A stretch of DNA of 64,000 bases from Myroides pelagicus (GTDB taxonomy: Bacteria > Bacteroidota > Bacteroidia > Flavobacteriales > Flavobacteriaceae). The stretch spans positions 1-64,000 of the forward strand of contig NZ_WMJY01000018.1 in the NCBI RefSeq assembly GCF_009711055.1, read 5' to 3'. The notes below the pieces were generated by a model. That model was given only the letters and a program-made list of their open reading frames with translations. It was not told the DNA's origin and searched no databases. Shown here piece after piece: positions 45,036 to 53,608 of the stretch. Both the position numbers and the translations under genes were made by a program. Numbering within the stretch: position 1 is the first letter of the stretch; every line of letters starts with the position of its first letter.

Positions 45036-45057
45036 AGTTCTTGTTGTTTGATAACCT

Positions 45058-45065
45058 CAAAAGTA
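45058..45065 (-). promoter_or_regulatory. -7 box of the rhodanese operon
   Basis: Minus-strand TACTTTTG, 22 bp upstream of the start at 45035. Confidence 0.4.
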
Positions 45066-46048
45066 AAACATCCCACTAATCTACACTGTAACCTATGTTA
45101 CCTTAACCCAAAACAACGGAATATACGTAGCCACATCTTCACAACACATTAGCTATTCAATAGCAAAAATAGAACAGCAACTAAATAGTACATACACCCT
45201 ATTGCTTGCTAAAATAAATCACTGTAAGTTTAAAGCTGAGTACCAGTCTATCGCATATTAATCAATCCATTGTAACTTTACAAACCTAAAAAGGCATTTG
45301 TAATTATTTGATTTGTATAGCTATCTTTCTTTAATTCAGGCTTAAATGGGTATTTTTTACAAATCGCAAAACGCACCTATAAATCAGTCCAAAAAGTCAG
45401 TTCGACAACTACCGAACTAGAGATAATCCCTATAAAAACAATACTTCAACAGTGATTAGACAAGCTTTGTTCAAATCTTCTTCGGAAGAAGTGCCAAAAA
45501 TAGAGAGTTTTACCGAACACGACTCGAAGAAGTATCGAACAAGGTCTAGTAAACACTGGGGTAAACGATAATTTTAACAGCTTTCGAAATAAAATATTAG
45601 GATAAAATGCGAAATTTAAACCCTGATAAGAATGATATTTTTTAACTTCAATACAGAACTGTATTTTTGCTTTGATTTGTATAATTTATAAGTTTTTTAA
45701 AATAAATTAAAACACTGATATACAGCAAATATACAAATATTTTTCAAACCTTTCTGATTCTACTCAATGCGTTACTTCTCACAAGATTTTATCTATTAAT
45801 CGGCATCAAGTTATTTTAGTATTTCACTGACTATTATTTTCTATGCTCTTTTAATTTACTGGACTTTACCCTTCCGCATCAATACATGGTACCACCATTG
45901 CTAATGCACCTCAATTCAATCGCCTCTATAGAAACCTTAACAACTACAGGAACACACGTAGTATAAACAAAAAAAAACTACTTCCCCCTATAAACAACTA
46001 AATAAAGTATGTACTAATCAATTTTATACAATTTTCAAACATTTTTAC
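45066..46048. other. 1-kb non-coding region
   Basis: No credible ORF on either strand. It contains a foldback element (45449-45558) and a small perfect 7-bp hairpin CTTCTTC/GAAGAAG within it. The rest is AT-rich. The length is unusual for this gene-dense window, so an unrecognised RNA or a decayed mobile element is possible. Confidence 0.5.
45449..45558. repeat. foldback (imperfect inverted) element
   Basis: About 110 bp whose left part (45449-45490: CAGTG..TAGAC..TTGTTC..CTTCTTCG) is mirrored in reverse complement by the right part (45523-45558: CGAAGAAG..GAAC..CTAG..CACTG), with a GC-richer composition than the surroundings. MITE-like or regulatory repeat; no transposase nearby. Confidence 0.5.
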
Positions 46049-46110
46049 ATACCTAAGTGTTCTATATATCATTTTTTTTTACATTTGTAATACCTAAGAA
46101 TCTTAAGTAT
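46049..46110 (+). promoter_or_regulatory. PadR operator candidates and promoter
   Basis: Two direct copies of ATACCTAAG (46049-46057 and 46090-46098). The second opens an imperfect 21-bp palindrome (46090-46110) that runs into the PadR start codon. The -7 box TACATTTG (46080-46087) lies between the copies, so a repressor bound here would block initiation. ATAC...GTAT ends resemble known PadR-family operators. Confidence 0.55.
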
Positions 46111-46444
46111 GAAAAAGCAACAACAATTGTATAAAGGAAGTCTCAATGCCATCATCATGAAACTTCTAGATCAAAACGGTAGAATGTACGGATATGAAAT
46201 CACTCAGAAAGTAAAAGAAGTTACCGAGGGTGAGATGAGTCTAACAGAAGGAGCCCTATATCCCGCCCTCCACAAGCTAGAAGCTGACGGTTTTTTGGAC
46301 GTAGAGCTAGAACGCGTAGATGGACGCGTGCGCAAGTACTACAAACTAACTGAATCAGGTATAAAGGAGACTACCACCAAAATGGAAGAATTAGAAAGCT
46401 TCATTAGAAACATGCAAAATATTGTCAATCTAAAATTGACATAA
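46109..46444 (+). CDS. PadR-family transcriptional regulator
   Basis: 111-residue winged-helix repressor of the PadR type. The signature helix and wing are YGYEITQKV, LTEGALYPALHKLEADGFL and RKYYKLTESG, followed by a C-terminal dimerisation helix. It is the first gene of an operon with two membrane proteins; the next start is 27 bp downstream. A palindrome over its start codon and a duplicate half-site suggest autoregulation. In many bacteria such PadR genes control the membrane-protein gene next to them. Confidence 0.9.
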   Translation: MKKQQQLYKGSLNAIIMKLLDQNGRMYGYEITQKVKEVTEGEMSLTEGALYPALHKLEADGFLDVELERVDGRVRKYYKLTESGIKETTTKMEELESFIRNMQNIVNLKLT

Positions 46445-46471
46445 GAACAAAACCAACCTACACGATAAGCT

Positions 46472-47077
46472 ATGAAAACACTATCAACCAATCAAGTAAA
46501 ACAAATAGAAGATTTTTTAATTACTCAGTACAACATCAAATATCAAGACACACGTGATGAGGTAATAGATCACATAGCTTGTGAGATAGAGGAATTGATG
46601 ACTAGTGGATATGAATACCGAACTGCCTTTCAAGTTACTTTTGATAAATGGAATAAACACTTACGTCCACATTCATGGATTAGATATAATGATATACCAA
46701 CGTACTTAGCAAGACAATGGTTTAAGCGAGATATAATGAGTGTGCTTTTAGCTATGACAATTGGTTTAGGTTTTCCTTATTTATTTAAAGACCTTATAGA
46801 GAAGTATAGTTTAGCTAACATAATTGGAGGTTCTATTTGCTTAGCTAATATTTTATTAGGAGCCTTTCTTTTGACTAGTTACTTTGGAAGTAAAGGATAT
46901 AGAGTTAATCAATTAAAAAAAGACACTATCGGCTGTGCTGCTATCAGTTTATTTTTTTATACAATGTTCATAGGAAATTTCACCTATAAACTGTTGCCTC
47001 TACCTGTTATAATGATGCTTTATCAAATTTACTACATCGCTGAAATTAGAAAAACAAAGTCTTATAAGCCCCTCTAA
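46472..47077 (+). CDS. PadR-linked membrane protein with HAAS-like N-terminal domain (1)
   Basis: 201 residues. The soluble N-terminal helical domain (about 1-62, MKTLSTNQVKQIEDFL..DEVIDHIACEIEELM) is followed by about four transmembrane helices (about 88-108, 117-138, 150-167, 172-190). The N-terminal domain matches the next protein in MKTLST and the E-V/L-(I/V)-DH-(I/L)-A-x-(E/D)-IE block. It resembles the HAAS domain that partners with PadR in Firmicutes, though the family label is an analogy. It probably senses a membrane or envelope signal, or binds PadR. No transporter motif. Confidence 0.7.
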   Translation: MKTLSTNQVKQIEDFLITQYNIKYQDTRDEVIDHIACEIEELMTSGYEYRTAFQVTFDKWNKHLRPHSWIRYNDIPTYLARQWFKRDIMSVLLAMTIGLGFPYLFKDLIEKYSLANIIGGSICLANILLGAFLLTSYFGSKGYRVNQLKKDTIGCAAISLFFYTMFIGNFTYKLLPLPVIMMLYQIYYIAEIRKTKSYKPL

Positions 47078-47087
47078 AACTATTGCT

Positions 47088-47777
47088 ATGAAAACACTAT
47101 CTACTGATCAAATACAAGCCCTTCATGCTTTTGTAAAGAAGCACTATGTCGAATATTACGATGTAGAAATAGAATTAGTAGATCACTTAGCTAATGATAT
47201 TGAAAATCAATGGATCGAAGACGAAACTCTAAGCTTTGATACTGCACTTGAACGCGCTTTTAAAAAGTTTGGTATTTTTGGCTTTTCAGATTTAGTAAGT
47301 ATCAAAGAGCAAAACCTACAAAACCACTATTTTAAATTAGTTGGAAAAGAAATATACCATTTCTTTCATTGGCCAAAGATAATGCTAACTGCTGCTATAT
47401 TCTACATTCTACTATTAGTCATACGATACGCATCTATTTATATCGATCTTGAAAGCCTTTATGTGATTACACTATGGACAGTTATCATAGGATCATTTGC
47501 TTTTATGATATCACTAGCTTTGCGCATTAAAAAAGAGAATAAAGCTACGCACAAAAAGTGGCTCATCAACCGTGTTCAGCTCTCGATTATTTCTACTCCA
47601 ATCATTTTATTTCAGGCTTTTCTTGGCTTTATGAGTCGAGTAGCCAAACAATCTGATTGGCTTTGTGCTGGATTATTACTCATCTTAGGACTATGGGTAT
47701 ATACTACTTACTTTGTAGTGTTACCGATTATTAAAAGAGAGAAACAACAAACATTAAATAAATTAATTAATTTGTAA
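47088..47777 (+). CDS. PadR-linked membrane protein with HAAS-like N-terminal domain (2)
   Basis: 229 residues, paralogous to the preceding protein in the N-terminal domain (MKTLSTDQIQALHAFVKKHYVEYYDVEIELVDHLANDIE) but with a different membrane part of four to five helices (about 98-116, 124-146, 160-180, 190-212). The DVEIELVDHLA motif is a hallmark of PadR-linked membrane proteins in Bacteroidota, from memory. It starts 10 bp after its neighbour and is followed by a 20-codon micro-ORF and a terminator. It is likely a co-regulated partner of PadR; its biochemical role is unknown. Confidence 0.7.
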   Translation: MKTLSTDQIQALHAFVKKHYVEYYDVEIELVDHLANDIENQWIEDETLSFDTALERAFKKFGIFGFSDLVSIKEQNLQNHYFKLVGKEIYHFFHWPKIMLTAAIFYILLLVIRYASIYIDLESLYVITLWTVIIGSFAFMISLALRIKKENKATHKKWLINRVQLSIISTPIILFQAFLGFMSRVAKQSDWLCAGLLLILGLWVYTTYFVVLPIIKREKQQTLNKLINL

Positions 47778-47799
47778 TCAACCTCTAACACCAAACACT

Positions 47800-47862
47800 A
47801 TGATTACCATCATCACTAAACTAATTACACAACTTATCCAATGGATAATTGCATTTTTTTAA
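47800..47862 (+). CDS. 20-aa amphipathic micropeptide (candidate)
   Basis: A 20-codon ORF, MITIITKLITQLIQWIIAFF, starts 22 bp after the last membrane-protein stop and ends just before the operon terminator (47868-47895). The residues fall on a helix with a polar face (T3, T6, K7, T10, Q11, Q14) and a broad Ile/Leu/Trp/Phe face, like small membrane-active peptides or short anchors. Its position at the end of the PadR operon suggests co-expression. There is no Shine-Dalgarno sequence, as in the rest of the window. It could be noise, but the amphipathic spacing is regular throughout and has no frameshift. Confidence 0.45.
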   Translation: MITIITKLITQLIQWIIAFF

Positions 47863-47867
47863 TATTA

Positions 47868-47895
47868 AATTGCCCATTTTCACCAATGGGCAATT
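47868..47895 (+). terminator. terminator of the PadR operon
   Basis: Perfect 11-bp stem (47868-47878 with 47885-47895) with a 6-nt loop and a T-run, 6 bp after the micro-ORF. Confidence 0.85.
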
Positions 47896-47999
47896 CTTTT
47901 TTTAACAGTGAACAACTTTAAGATACAAGGTTTTCAAATCAACTAAAAATAACTTACATTAGCACTCATTATAAATTATATTAATTAGATAACAACACA

Positions 48000-49082
48000 A
48001 TGAAACAAGTAACTTTAAATCACATACATGAAGGTTTAGGGGCTAAGATGGTTCCTTTTGCAGGTTTTTCAATGCCTGTGCAATATGAAGGTGTAAATGC
48101 TGAACACGAAACAGTAAGAAATGGTGTAGGTGTATTTGATGTATCTCACATGGGGATCTTCAAAATATCAGGACCTAATGCTTTAAGTTTAATTCAAAAA
48201 GTTACTTCTAACGATGCTTCTACTTTAGTAGATGGAAAAGCACAATACTGCTATTTTCCGAACGCAACAGGCGGAGTTATCGATGATATCATCACTTATA
48301 AAGTAAATGAAAACGAATACTTGATGGTCGTTAATGCTTCTAATATAGAAAAAGACTGGAACTGGATTAGTTCTCATAACGATATGAATGCTACTTTAGA
48401 AAACCTTTCTGATGGGTACTCTATCTTAGCTATTCAAGGACCTAAAGCTATTGAAGCTATGCAAAGCTTGACAGCTGTAAACTTAGCAGATATTAAATTC
48501 TACAACTTTGTTATCGATACGTTTGCTGGTGTTGAGGATGTAGTTATCTCTGCTACTGGATATACAGGTTCAGGAGGATTTGAGGTTTACGTAAAAAATG
48601 AAGATGTAGAAACAGTATGGAATAAAGTGTTTGAAGCAGGAGCTAACTGGGGTATCAAACCAATCGGATTAGCTGCTCGTGATACTTTACGTCTTGAGAT
48701 GGGATACTGCCTATATGGAAACGAGCTAAACGATGAAACTTCTCCATTAGAAGCTGGTTTAGGATGGGTAACTAAATTCACTAAAGACTTCATCAACTCA
48801 GATAACTTAAAAGCAGAGAAAGAAGCAGGTATCAAAAATAGATTAGTAGGTTTTGAACTTATCGGTAAAGGTATTCCAAGACACGACTATGAAATCGTTG
48901 ATGCAGAAGGAAATGTAATTGGTAAAGTAACTTCAGGTACACAATCACCTTCATTAGGAAAAGGAATAGGTATGGGATTTGTTCCTGTAGCTCTTGCAGC
49001 AGAAGGAAGCCAAATATATATCAGAATTAGAAAGAACGATGTTGAGGCAAAAGTGATAAAAACACCTTTTTACAAAAAATAA
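48000..49082 (+). CDS. gcvT: glycine cleavage system T protein (aminomethyltransferase)
   Basis: 360-residue tetrahydrofolate-dependent aminomethyltransferase. It takes the aminomethyl group from lipoylated GcvH to form methylene-THF and ammonia. The sequence has [13 protein letters not shown], the folate-site segment near YLMVVNASN, the active-site Asp region [12 protein letters not shown], and the C-terminal [21 protein letters not shown]. Length is exact. It stands alone between the PadR operon and a terminator; gcvH and gcvP are elsewhere, as often in Bacteroidota. Confidence 0.95.
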   Translation: MKQVTLNHIHEGLGAKMVPFAGFSMPVQYEGVNAEHETVRNGVGVFDVSHMGIFKISGPNALSLIQKVTSNDASTLVDGKAQYCYFPNATGGVIDDIITYKVNENEYLMVVNASNIEKDWNWISSHNDMNATLENLSDGYSILAIQGPKAIEAMQSLTAVNLADIKFYNFVIDTFAGVEDVVISATGYTGSGGFEVYVKNEDVETVWNKVFEAGANWGIKPIGLAARDTLRLEMGYCLYGNELNDETSPLEAGLGWVTKFTKDFINSDNLKAEKEAGIKNRLVGFELIGKGIPRHDYEIVDAEGNVIGKVTSGTQSPSLGKGIGMGFVPVALAAEGSQIYIRIRKNDVEAKVIKTPFYKK

Positions 49083-49090
49083 GACAATAC

Positions 49091-49120
49091 AAATGGGAGT
49101 TTAAAAATAAGCTCCCATTT
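49091..49120 (+). terminator. terminator of gcvT
   Basis: 9-bp stem (49091-49099 with 49112-49120), 12-nt loop, long T-run. Confidence 0.8.
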
Positions 49121-49147
49121 TTTTTATGATATATTTGAATAATACTA

Positions 49148-49155
49148 TATTTTTG
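49148..49155 (+). promoter_or_regulatory. -7 box of the yebC gene
   Basis: TATTTTTG (TAnnTTTG), 27 bp before the start at 49183. A second match, TATATTTG, lies at 49130-49137. Confidence 0.45.
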
Positions 49156-49182
49156 CAAATATAAAATTAAGTAACAATTATT

Positions 49183-49899
49183 ATGGGAAGAGCGTTTGAA
49201 TTTAGAAAAGGACGTAAGCTAAAACGTTGGTCTGCTATGGCAAAAACGTTTACAAGAATCGGTAAGGACATTGTAATGGCTGTAAAAGAAGGTGGACCTA
49301 ATCCCGAGTCGAATTCACGTCTACGCGCTGTAATACAAAATGCTAAGGCGGCAAATATGCCTAAAGACAATGTAGAACGTGCGATTAAACGTGCTACGGA
49401 TAAAGATACTGAAAATTATAAAGAGGTAATCTTCGAAGGGTATGGCCCACACGGTATTGCTTTCCTTATAGAAACAGCAACAGACAACAACAATAGAACA
49501 GTGGCTAATATCAGAAGCTACTTCAACAAATGCAATGGTACTTTAGGTACACAAGGATCTGTTGAGTTTATGTTCGATCATACTTGTAACTTTAGAATTC
49601 CAGCAGACAAGAGCAGAGACTTAGAAGAGTTTGAATTGGAACTAATCGACTTCGGTATTGATGAAATATTTGAAGATGAAGATGGAGAAGGTGTAATGAT
49701 TTATGCTCCTTTCGAAAGCTTTGGAGCTATTCAAAAAGAACTTGAGGGTAGAGGAATTGAAATCTTGTCTTCTGGTTTTGATAGAATTCCACAAGTAACG
49801 AAAGAACTTTCAGAAGCAGAACAAGCAGACGTTGATAAACTTTTAGAAAAAATCGAGGAAGACGACGACGTACAAAACGTCTTTACAACAATGGCGTAA
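49183..49899 (+). CDS. yebC: YebC/PmpR (TACO1) family protein
   Basis: 238-residue member of the conserved YebC/TACO1 family. It starts MGRAFEFRKGRKLKRWSAMAKTFTRIGKDIVMAVKEGGPNPESNSRLR, with the family block NMPKDNVERAIKRA. The family has been described as a DNA-binding regulator and more recently as a translation factor that helps ribosomes through proline stretches. The first methionine gives the canonical start, and length is normal (about 240). It is monocistronic; the downstream terminator is shared with the convergent AraC regulator. Confidence 0.92.
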   Translation: MGRAFEFRKGRKLKRWSAMAKTFTRIGKDIVMAVKEGGPNPESNSRLRAVIQNAKAANMPKDNVERAIKRATDKDTENYKEVIFEGYGPHGIAFLIETATDNNNRTVANIRSYFNKCNGTLGTQGSVEFMFDHTCNFRIPADKSRDLEEFELELIDFGIDEIFEDEDGEGVMIYAPFESFGAIQKELEGRGIEILSSGFDRIPQVTKELSEAEQADVDKLLEKIEEDDDVQNVFTTMA

Positions 49900-49920
49900 C
49901 AACTTTCTTTTAATCATACA

Positions 49921-49948
49921 AAAGGCATTACTGTATAGTGATGCCTTT
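49921..49948. terminator. terminator between yebC and the AraC regulator
   Basis: 8-bp GC-containing stem (49921-49928 with 49941-49948), extended by four more base pairs inward, loop GTAT and T-run on the right. Confidence 0.75.
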
Positions 49949-49958
49949 TTGCTTTTTT

Positions 49959-50936
49959 TTAGTTCACTTGAAACTTCTTTGGTGGGTAACCAAAGTGCTT
50001 TTTAAATGCCTTTGAAAAAGCTACAGCTGTAGAGTATCCTAAATCATATGCAATCTCAGTGATAGAGTGACTCCCCTCTTCAAGCATCTCTATCGCTACT
50101 GCCATTCGCTTTTGTTGCCCATACTCAAACAAACCGTAATTATATAGATATTTAAATCCTCTCTTGAGTTTATGTTCATTGATAAAGAACTGCTTAGCTA
50201 GCTCCTCTGTAGTTGGAAACTCTTTATAATGAGTATCGATATACTCCTTCACTTGTTGCAACACCTGCTTATCTTCTTCTATCAACTTGACAGAGTACAT
50301 AACCTTTGCACAAGCCTCTTTTCCTTTGGTGTGTTGATCAAATAAAATAGATAAAATCTCTAAGACTTTACTTTTGACATAAATCTCCTTAATGATTCCC
50401 TGATAACAACAAGTCTTAATTGCATTGAGCAACACTAACACCTCTTGTGAGATTTTTACGTTCTTAAACATAGTATAGGTCTCATTGCGTTGTATCGCTT
50501 TAGTAAATTCAGATATACGTTCATCTTGCTGACTCCATTCATCAAAGAAAGTTAACGGAAGATAAATATCTAGATGTTCATAGACACACTCCTTTTCAAA
50601 GCTTACTGTAGCTTTAGACCCCGATTCGATATATCGCAGATAACTGTGAAAAGGTAAGTACTTATTCGGTTTACCGTTCAAAACATCTTTGACTATATGT
50701 TTTCCAAAGAAAAAACTCAACTCTATATAATCTGTTTCTTCAAAATTATAATGCAATGTATAATCACTTGAATACTTCAAACAATACTGTCGTATTAGCA
50801 TATCCACACTATCATATATATAGTGTGTCGTAAAGTCTCCTTCATCAGTTGTCATTTCTTTCTTATTTATCTTCTGTGATGAATCAGTCTTACTTTCAAT
50901 TTCAAAAAAGTCACTAATGTGATTACTTACTTCCAT
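49959..50936 (-). CDS. AraC-family transcriptional regulator
   Basis: 325 residues. The C-terminal AraC double helix-turn-helix (about 225-325) is recognisable in FPTTEELAKQFFINEHKLKRGFKYLYNYGLFEYGQQKRM and SITEIAYDLGYSTAVAFSKAFKKHFGYPPKKF. The N-terminal half (about 1-215) has no named domain and probably binds a ligand. It is divergent from the TonB-dependent siderophore-type receptor gene (120 bp between starts), a layout seen in AraC-type regulators that induce uptake of their own siderophore (PchR-like), which is the most likely role. Confidence 0.88.
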   Translation of the reverse strand: MEVSNHISDFFEIESKTDSSQKINKKEMTTDEGDFTTHYIYDSVDMLIRQYCLKYSSDYTLHYNFEETDYIELSFFFGKHIVKDVLNGKPNKYLPFHSYLRYIESGSKATVSFEKECVYEHLDIYLPLTFFDEWSQQDERISEFTKAIQRNETYTMFKNVKISQEVLVLLNAIKTCCYQGIIKEIYVKSKVLEILSILFDQHTKGKEACAKVMYSVKLIEEDKQVLQQVKEYIDTHYKEFPTTEELAKQFFINEHKLKRGFKYLYNYGLFEYGQQKRMAVAIEMLEEGSHSITEIAYDLGYSTAVAFSKAFKKHFGYPPKKFQVN

Positions 50937-51007
50937 TTTTTATTCATAGAATTCTAAAGTGCTATTTTTTTATCCCATTTGGCTAAGCTTATAGGTAACG
51001 TAGCTTA

Positions 51008-51015
51008 TACTTTTG
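51008..51015 (+). promoter_or_regulatory. -7 box of the TonB receptor gene
   Basis: TACTTTTG, 40 bp before the start at 51056. Nearby sequence could bind the divergent AraC regulator; no Fur-like 19-bp site was identified by eye. Confidence 0.4.
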
Positions 51016-51055
51016 TCTGCGAATTCAAATTTATTCAATCTAAATTAATTAAATA

Positions 51056-53461
51056 ATGAAAACACGATATTTATTTAAAGTTTGGCAAAAAACACTATTT
51101 GGAGGGCTACTACTCACATCAATGATTAGTTTTGCTCAAGATAAAAGTGGAGTAAAAGGAACTATTGTTAGTCATATCAACGAAAGACTTGTTGGGGCAA
51201 GTGTACAATTGAATAATAATCAGTATCTATCAATTGCTGATGAACAAGGAAAATATCATATTGATAATGTAAAAGCAGGAAAATATCTGATTACCATTCA
51301 ATACAAAAATGCAATTGTCAAAGATAGTATCATTATTACCCCAAATGAACAGGTCCTTAAAGACTTCATGATTTATGATGATAGTAACGAGACTTTAGAT
51401 GCAGTCGTAATCAATACCAATAAGAATATACGCTCTTCTTCTTCCCTTCGTACAGCAGCCAATTTACTAAAGGTTCCACAAAGTATACAAGTTATTGATA
51501 GAGGTCTTATGGACGATCAAATTAGTATGACCATTAGTGATGCTATTGCACAAAATGTTAGTGGTGTCCGCTCTGTCCTTCATCAAGAACAAGCTAGTGC
51601 AGGTATTTATGTACGTGGATACTCCGCAAGTAACTTAAGAAATGGTATGGATATCTCTGGAGCATTTGGTCCATTAAGAGAAGACAACACATTCATCGAA
51701 AGAGTAGAGTTCGTCAAAGGTCCTGCAGGCTTCATGATGGGTAATACACAACCTGGTGGGTTCTATAATATTGTAACTAAGAAACCAAAAGGAACAAATA
51801 AAAAAACAGTAAAAGTAACATTAGGTAGTTTTAACCTCTATCGTGCAGAAGTAGATATCGACACAAAGTTATCTAAAGATGACAAACTTCTTTTCCGCTT
51901 AAATAGTATGGCTACAAAGTCAGACTCCTATCTGTTATACAACAAAAACAATTACTTATCCTTTGCTCCTTCCCTAAAATACAATATCAACGAAAATACA
52001 AATGTAACTTTTGAATACATCTTTAATTCAAATGAGTTCGAAGGAGGTTTTGCAAAATACGCTTATTCAAAAAAAGGATTCAAAGACCTACCTAGAAAGT
52101 TTACCTTTAGTGATCCAATTATTGACCCGACAACAATAAAAGAACACAATGTATTCATTAACTTAGATCACCGCATAAACGAAAACTGGAACCTGACTAC
52201 TAAATTAGGTTATGTAACTGCAACGATGGAAGGCGAAAGTTTATACCCAATATATAACTCTATTGACGATGCTGGTAATGTAAAAAGAAACCTTTCAATC
52301 AACGACGCCTTAAATACATCTAAACTAGGCCAAGTATATATGAATGGTACATTTGACCTAGCAAAAGGAGTTAAAAGCAATATCCTTTTTGGACTAGATA
52401 TGGGGCAAAAAGAACATATCGCAGACTGGTCTGTAGTGAGAGATGAGACAGGAGCCGTAGCACAAGTCGGAGATTTATTCAATATATATAATCCAGTATA
52501 TGGGAACCTAAAAAAATCAGATATTCCAGTATACGATCGCTCTCGCTCTTTACGCGAACGCTCAGCTGGAAATATCAACGAATACAGTTATACTTCTTTA
52601 TATGTTCAGGATGAAATTATCTTGTTAGAAGATAAACTTCGCTTAGGATTAGGTGTTCGTTATACCTCAACAGAAAAAACTTCCCGTGCGATCAATGGGG
52701 ATGCTGAGAAAAACCAAGCATATACACCGCGTTTTAGTGTGAATTATAACTTTTCACCTTCATTGACAGCCTATGCTTTATATGATCAAAGTTTCCAAGA
52801 GCAATTAGGCCGCCTTGAAAACAACGAATCAGCTGATCCGTCTAAAGGAACAAATATAGAGTTCGGAATCAAAAAAACATGGTTTAACAAAAAACTTTAT
52901 ACTTCATTAGCTCTTTATCAAATTGATAAAACAAATATCTTGACTCCACTTAATCCTGATATGAATAGCGATATTATGGTACAAAGTGGAAAAGCACGTT
53001 CAAAAGGAGTAGAATTTGATCTAAATGGGCAATTAACCGAAGGGTTAAACCTTACCATGAACTACGCTTATACAGATGCGAAAATTACAGAAGATAATAA
53101 TCCTGCTAAGAAAGGAATGCTGTTGCCTGGTACTGCAAAACACAGTACGAATGCTTGGTTAACCTATAGAATACCAACAGGTAAAATGGAAGGACTAGGA
53201 TTCTCATTGGGGTATCAATACCAAAAAGATCGTTCACAAGCACCTGTACAAGCAAAAAAATACCTACCAGATGACTATTTTACTTTAGATGGAGGTATCT
53301 CGTATAAGAAAAATGGCTATGCCTTTAACCTTATTGTAAACAATATAACAGATCGCTACAACTATGTAGGGTATTTCCCAGGTGCGTGGGGCTATACACA
53401 CTATGGATGGAGAGCTACTGTGCCACTATCGTTCAAGCTTAGTCTAGCCTATACATTCTAA
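51056..53461 (+). CDS. TonB-dependent siderophore receptor
   Basis: 801-residue outer-membrane receptor. It has a signal peptide ending ISFAQ (about residue 28), an N-terminal carboxypeptidase-regulatory-like domain (about 32-115, GVKGTIVSHINERLVGASVQLNN), and a TonB-box-like stretch LDAVVI. A plug domain follows (RTAANLLKVPQSIQVIDRGLMDDQ, then GVYVRG-like GIYVRGY), then a 22-strand barrel ending in a terminal Phe (SLAYTF). It most resembles ferric-siderophore receptors (FhuA/FecA-like, with PQSIQV). It has its own promoter, is divergent from the AraC gene and ends at a strong terminator. The ligand is unknown. Confidence 0.93.
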   Translation: MKTRYLFKVWQKTLFGGLLLTSMISFAQDKSGVKGTIVSHINERLVGASVQLNNNQYLSIADEQGKYHIDNVKAGKYLITIQYKNAIVKDSIIITPNEQVLKDFMIYDDSNETLDAVVINTNKNIRSSSSLRTAANLLKVPQSIQVIDRGLMDDQISMTISDAIAQNVSGVRSVLHQEQASAGIYVRGYSASNLRNGMDISGAFGPLREDNTFIERVEFVKGPAGFMMGNTQPGGFYNIVTKKPKGTNKKTVKVTLGSFNLYRAEVDIDTKLSKDDKLLFRLNSMATKSDSYLLYNKNNYLSFAPSLKYNINENTNVTFEYIFNSNEFEGGFAKYAYSKKGFKDLPRKFTFSDPIIDPTTIKEHNVFINLDHRINENWNLTTKLGYVTATMEGESLYPIYNSIDDAGNVKRNLSINDALNTSKLGQVYMNGTFDLAKGVKSNILFGLDMGQKEHIADWSVVRDETGAVAQVGDLFNIYNPVYGNLKKSDIPVYDRSRSLRERSAGNINEYSYTSLYVQDEIILLEDKLRLGLGVRYTSTEKTSRAINGDAEKNQAYTPRFSVNYNFSPSLTAYALYDQSFQEQLGRLENNESADPSKGTNIEFGIKKTWFNKKLYTSLALYQIDKTNILTPLNPDMNSDIMVQSGKARSKGVEFDLNGQLTEGLNLTMNYAYTDAKITEDNNPAKKGMLLPGTAKHSTNAWLTYRIPTGKMEGLGFSLGYQYQKDRSQAPVQAKKYLPDDYFTLDGGISYKKNGYAFNLIVNNITDRYNYVGYFPGAWGYTHYGWRATVPLSFKLSLAYTF

Positions 53462-53487
53462 TGAATAACTATTTTAATATTTAACTC

Positions 53488-53527
53488 AATCTCCTTAACT
53501 CTAGACAAAAACTAAGTTAAGGAGATT
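53488..53527 (+). terminator. terminator of the TonB receptor gene
   Basis: Perfect 13-bp stem (53488-53500 with 53515-53527), 14-nt loop and T-run. Confidence 0.8.
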
Positions 53528-53578
53528 TTTCATTCTATTACTTAACTTTATTTATTCTAGTAAGACTAGTATTTTTAC

Positions 53579-53586
53579 TATTTTTG
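53579..53586 (+). promoter_or_regulatory. -7 box of the YpfJ-like gene
   Basis: TATTTTTG, 22 bp before the start at 53609. Confidence 0.45.
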
Positions 53587-53608
53587 CTCAAAAATAAACG
53601 ATAAAGGT

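Noticed and set aside
45036-46108. Search for tRNA or rRNA genes or a riboswitch in the large gap
   Set aside because: No cloverleaf with a CCA-proximal acceptor stem and no known riboswitch core was recognisable by eye.
52210-52578. 122-aa ORF antisense to the TonB receptor gene
   Set aside because: Shadow of a strongly conserved outer-membrane receptor on the sense strand.
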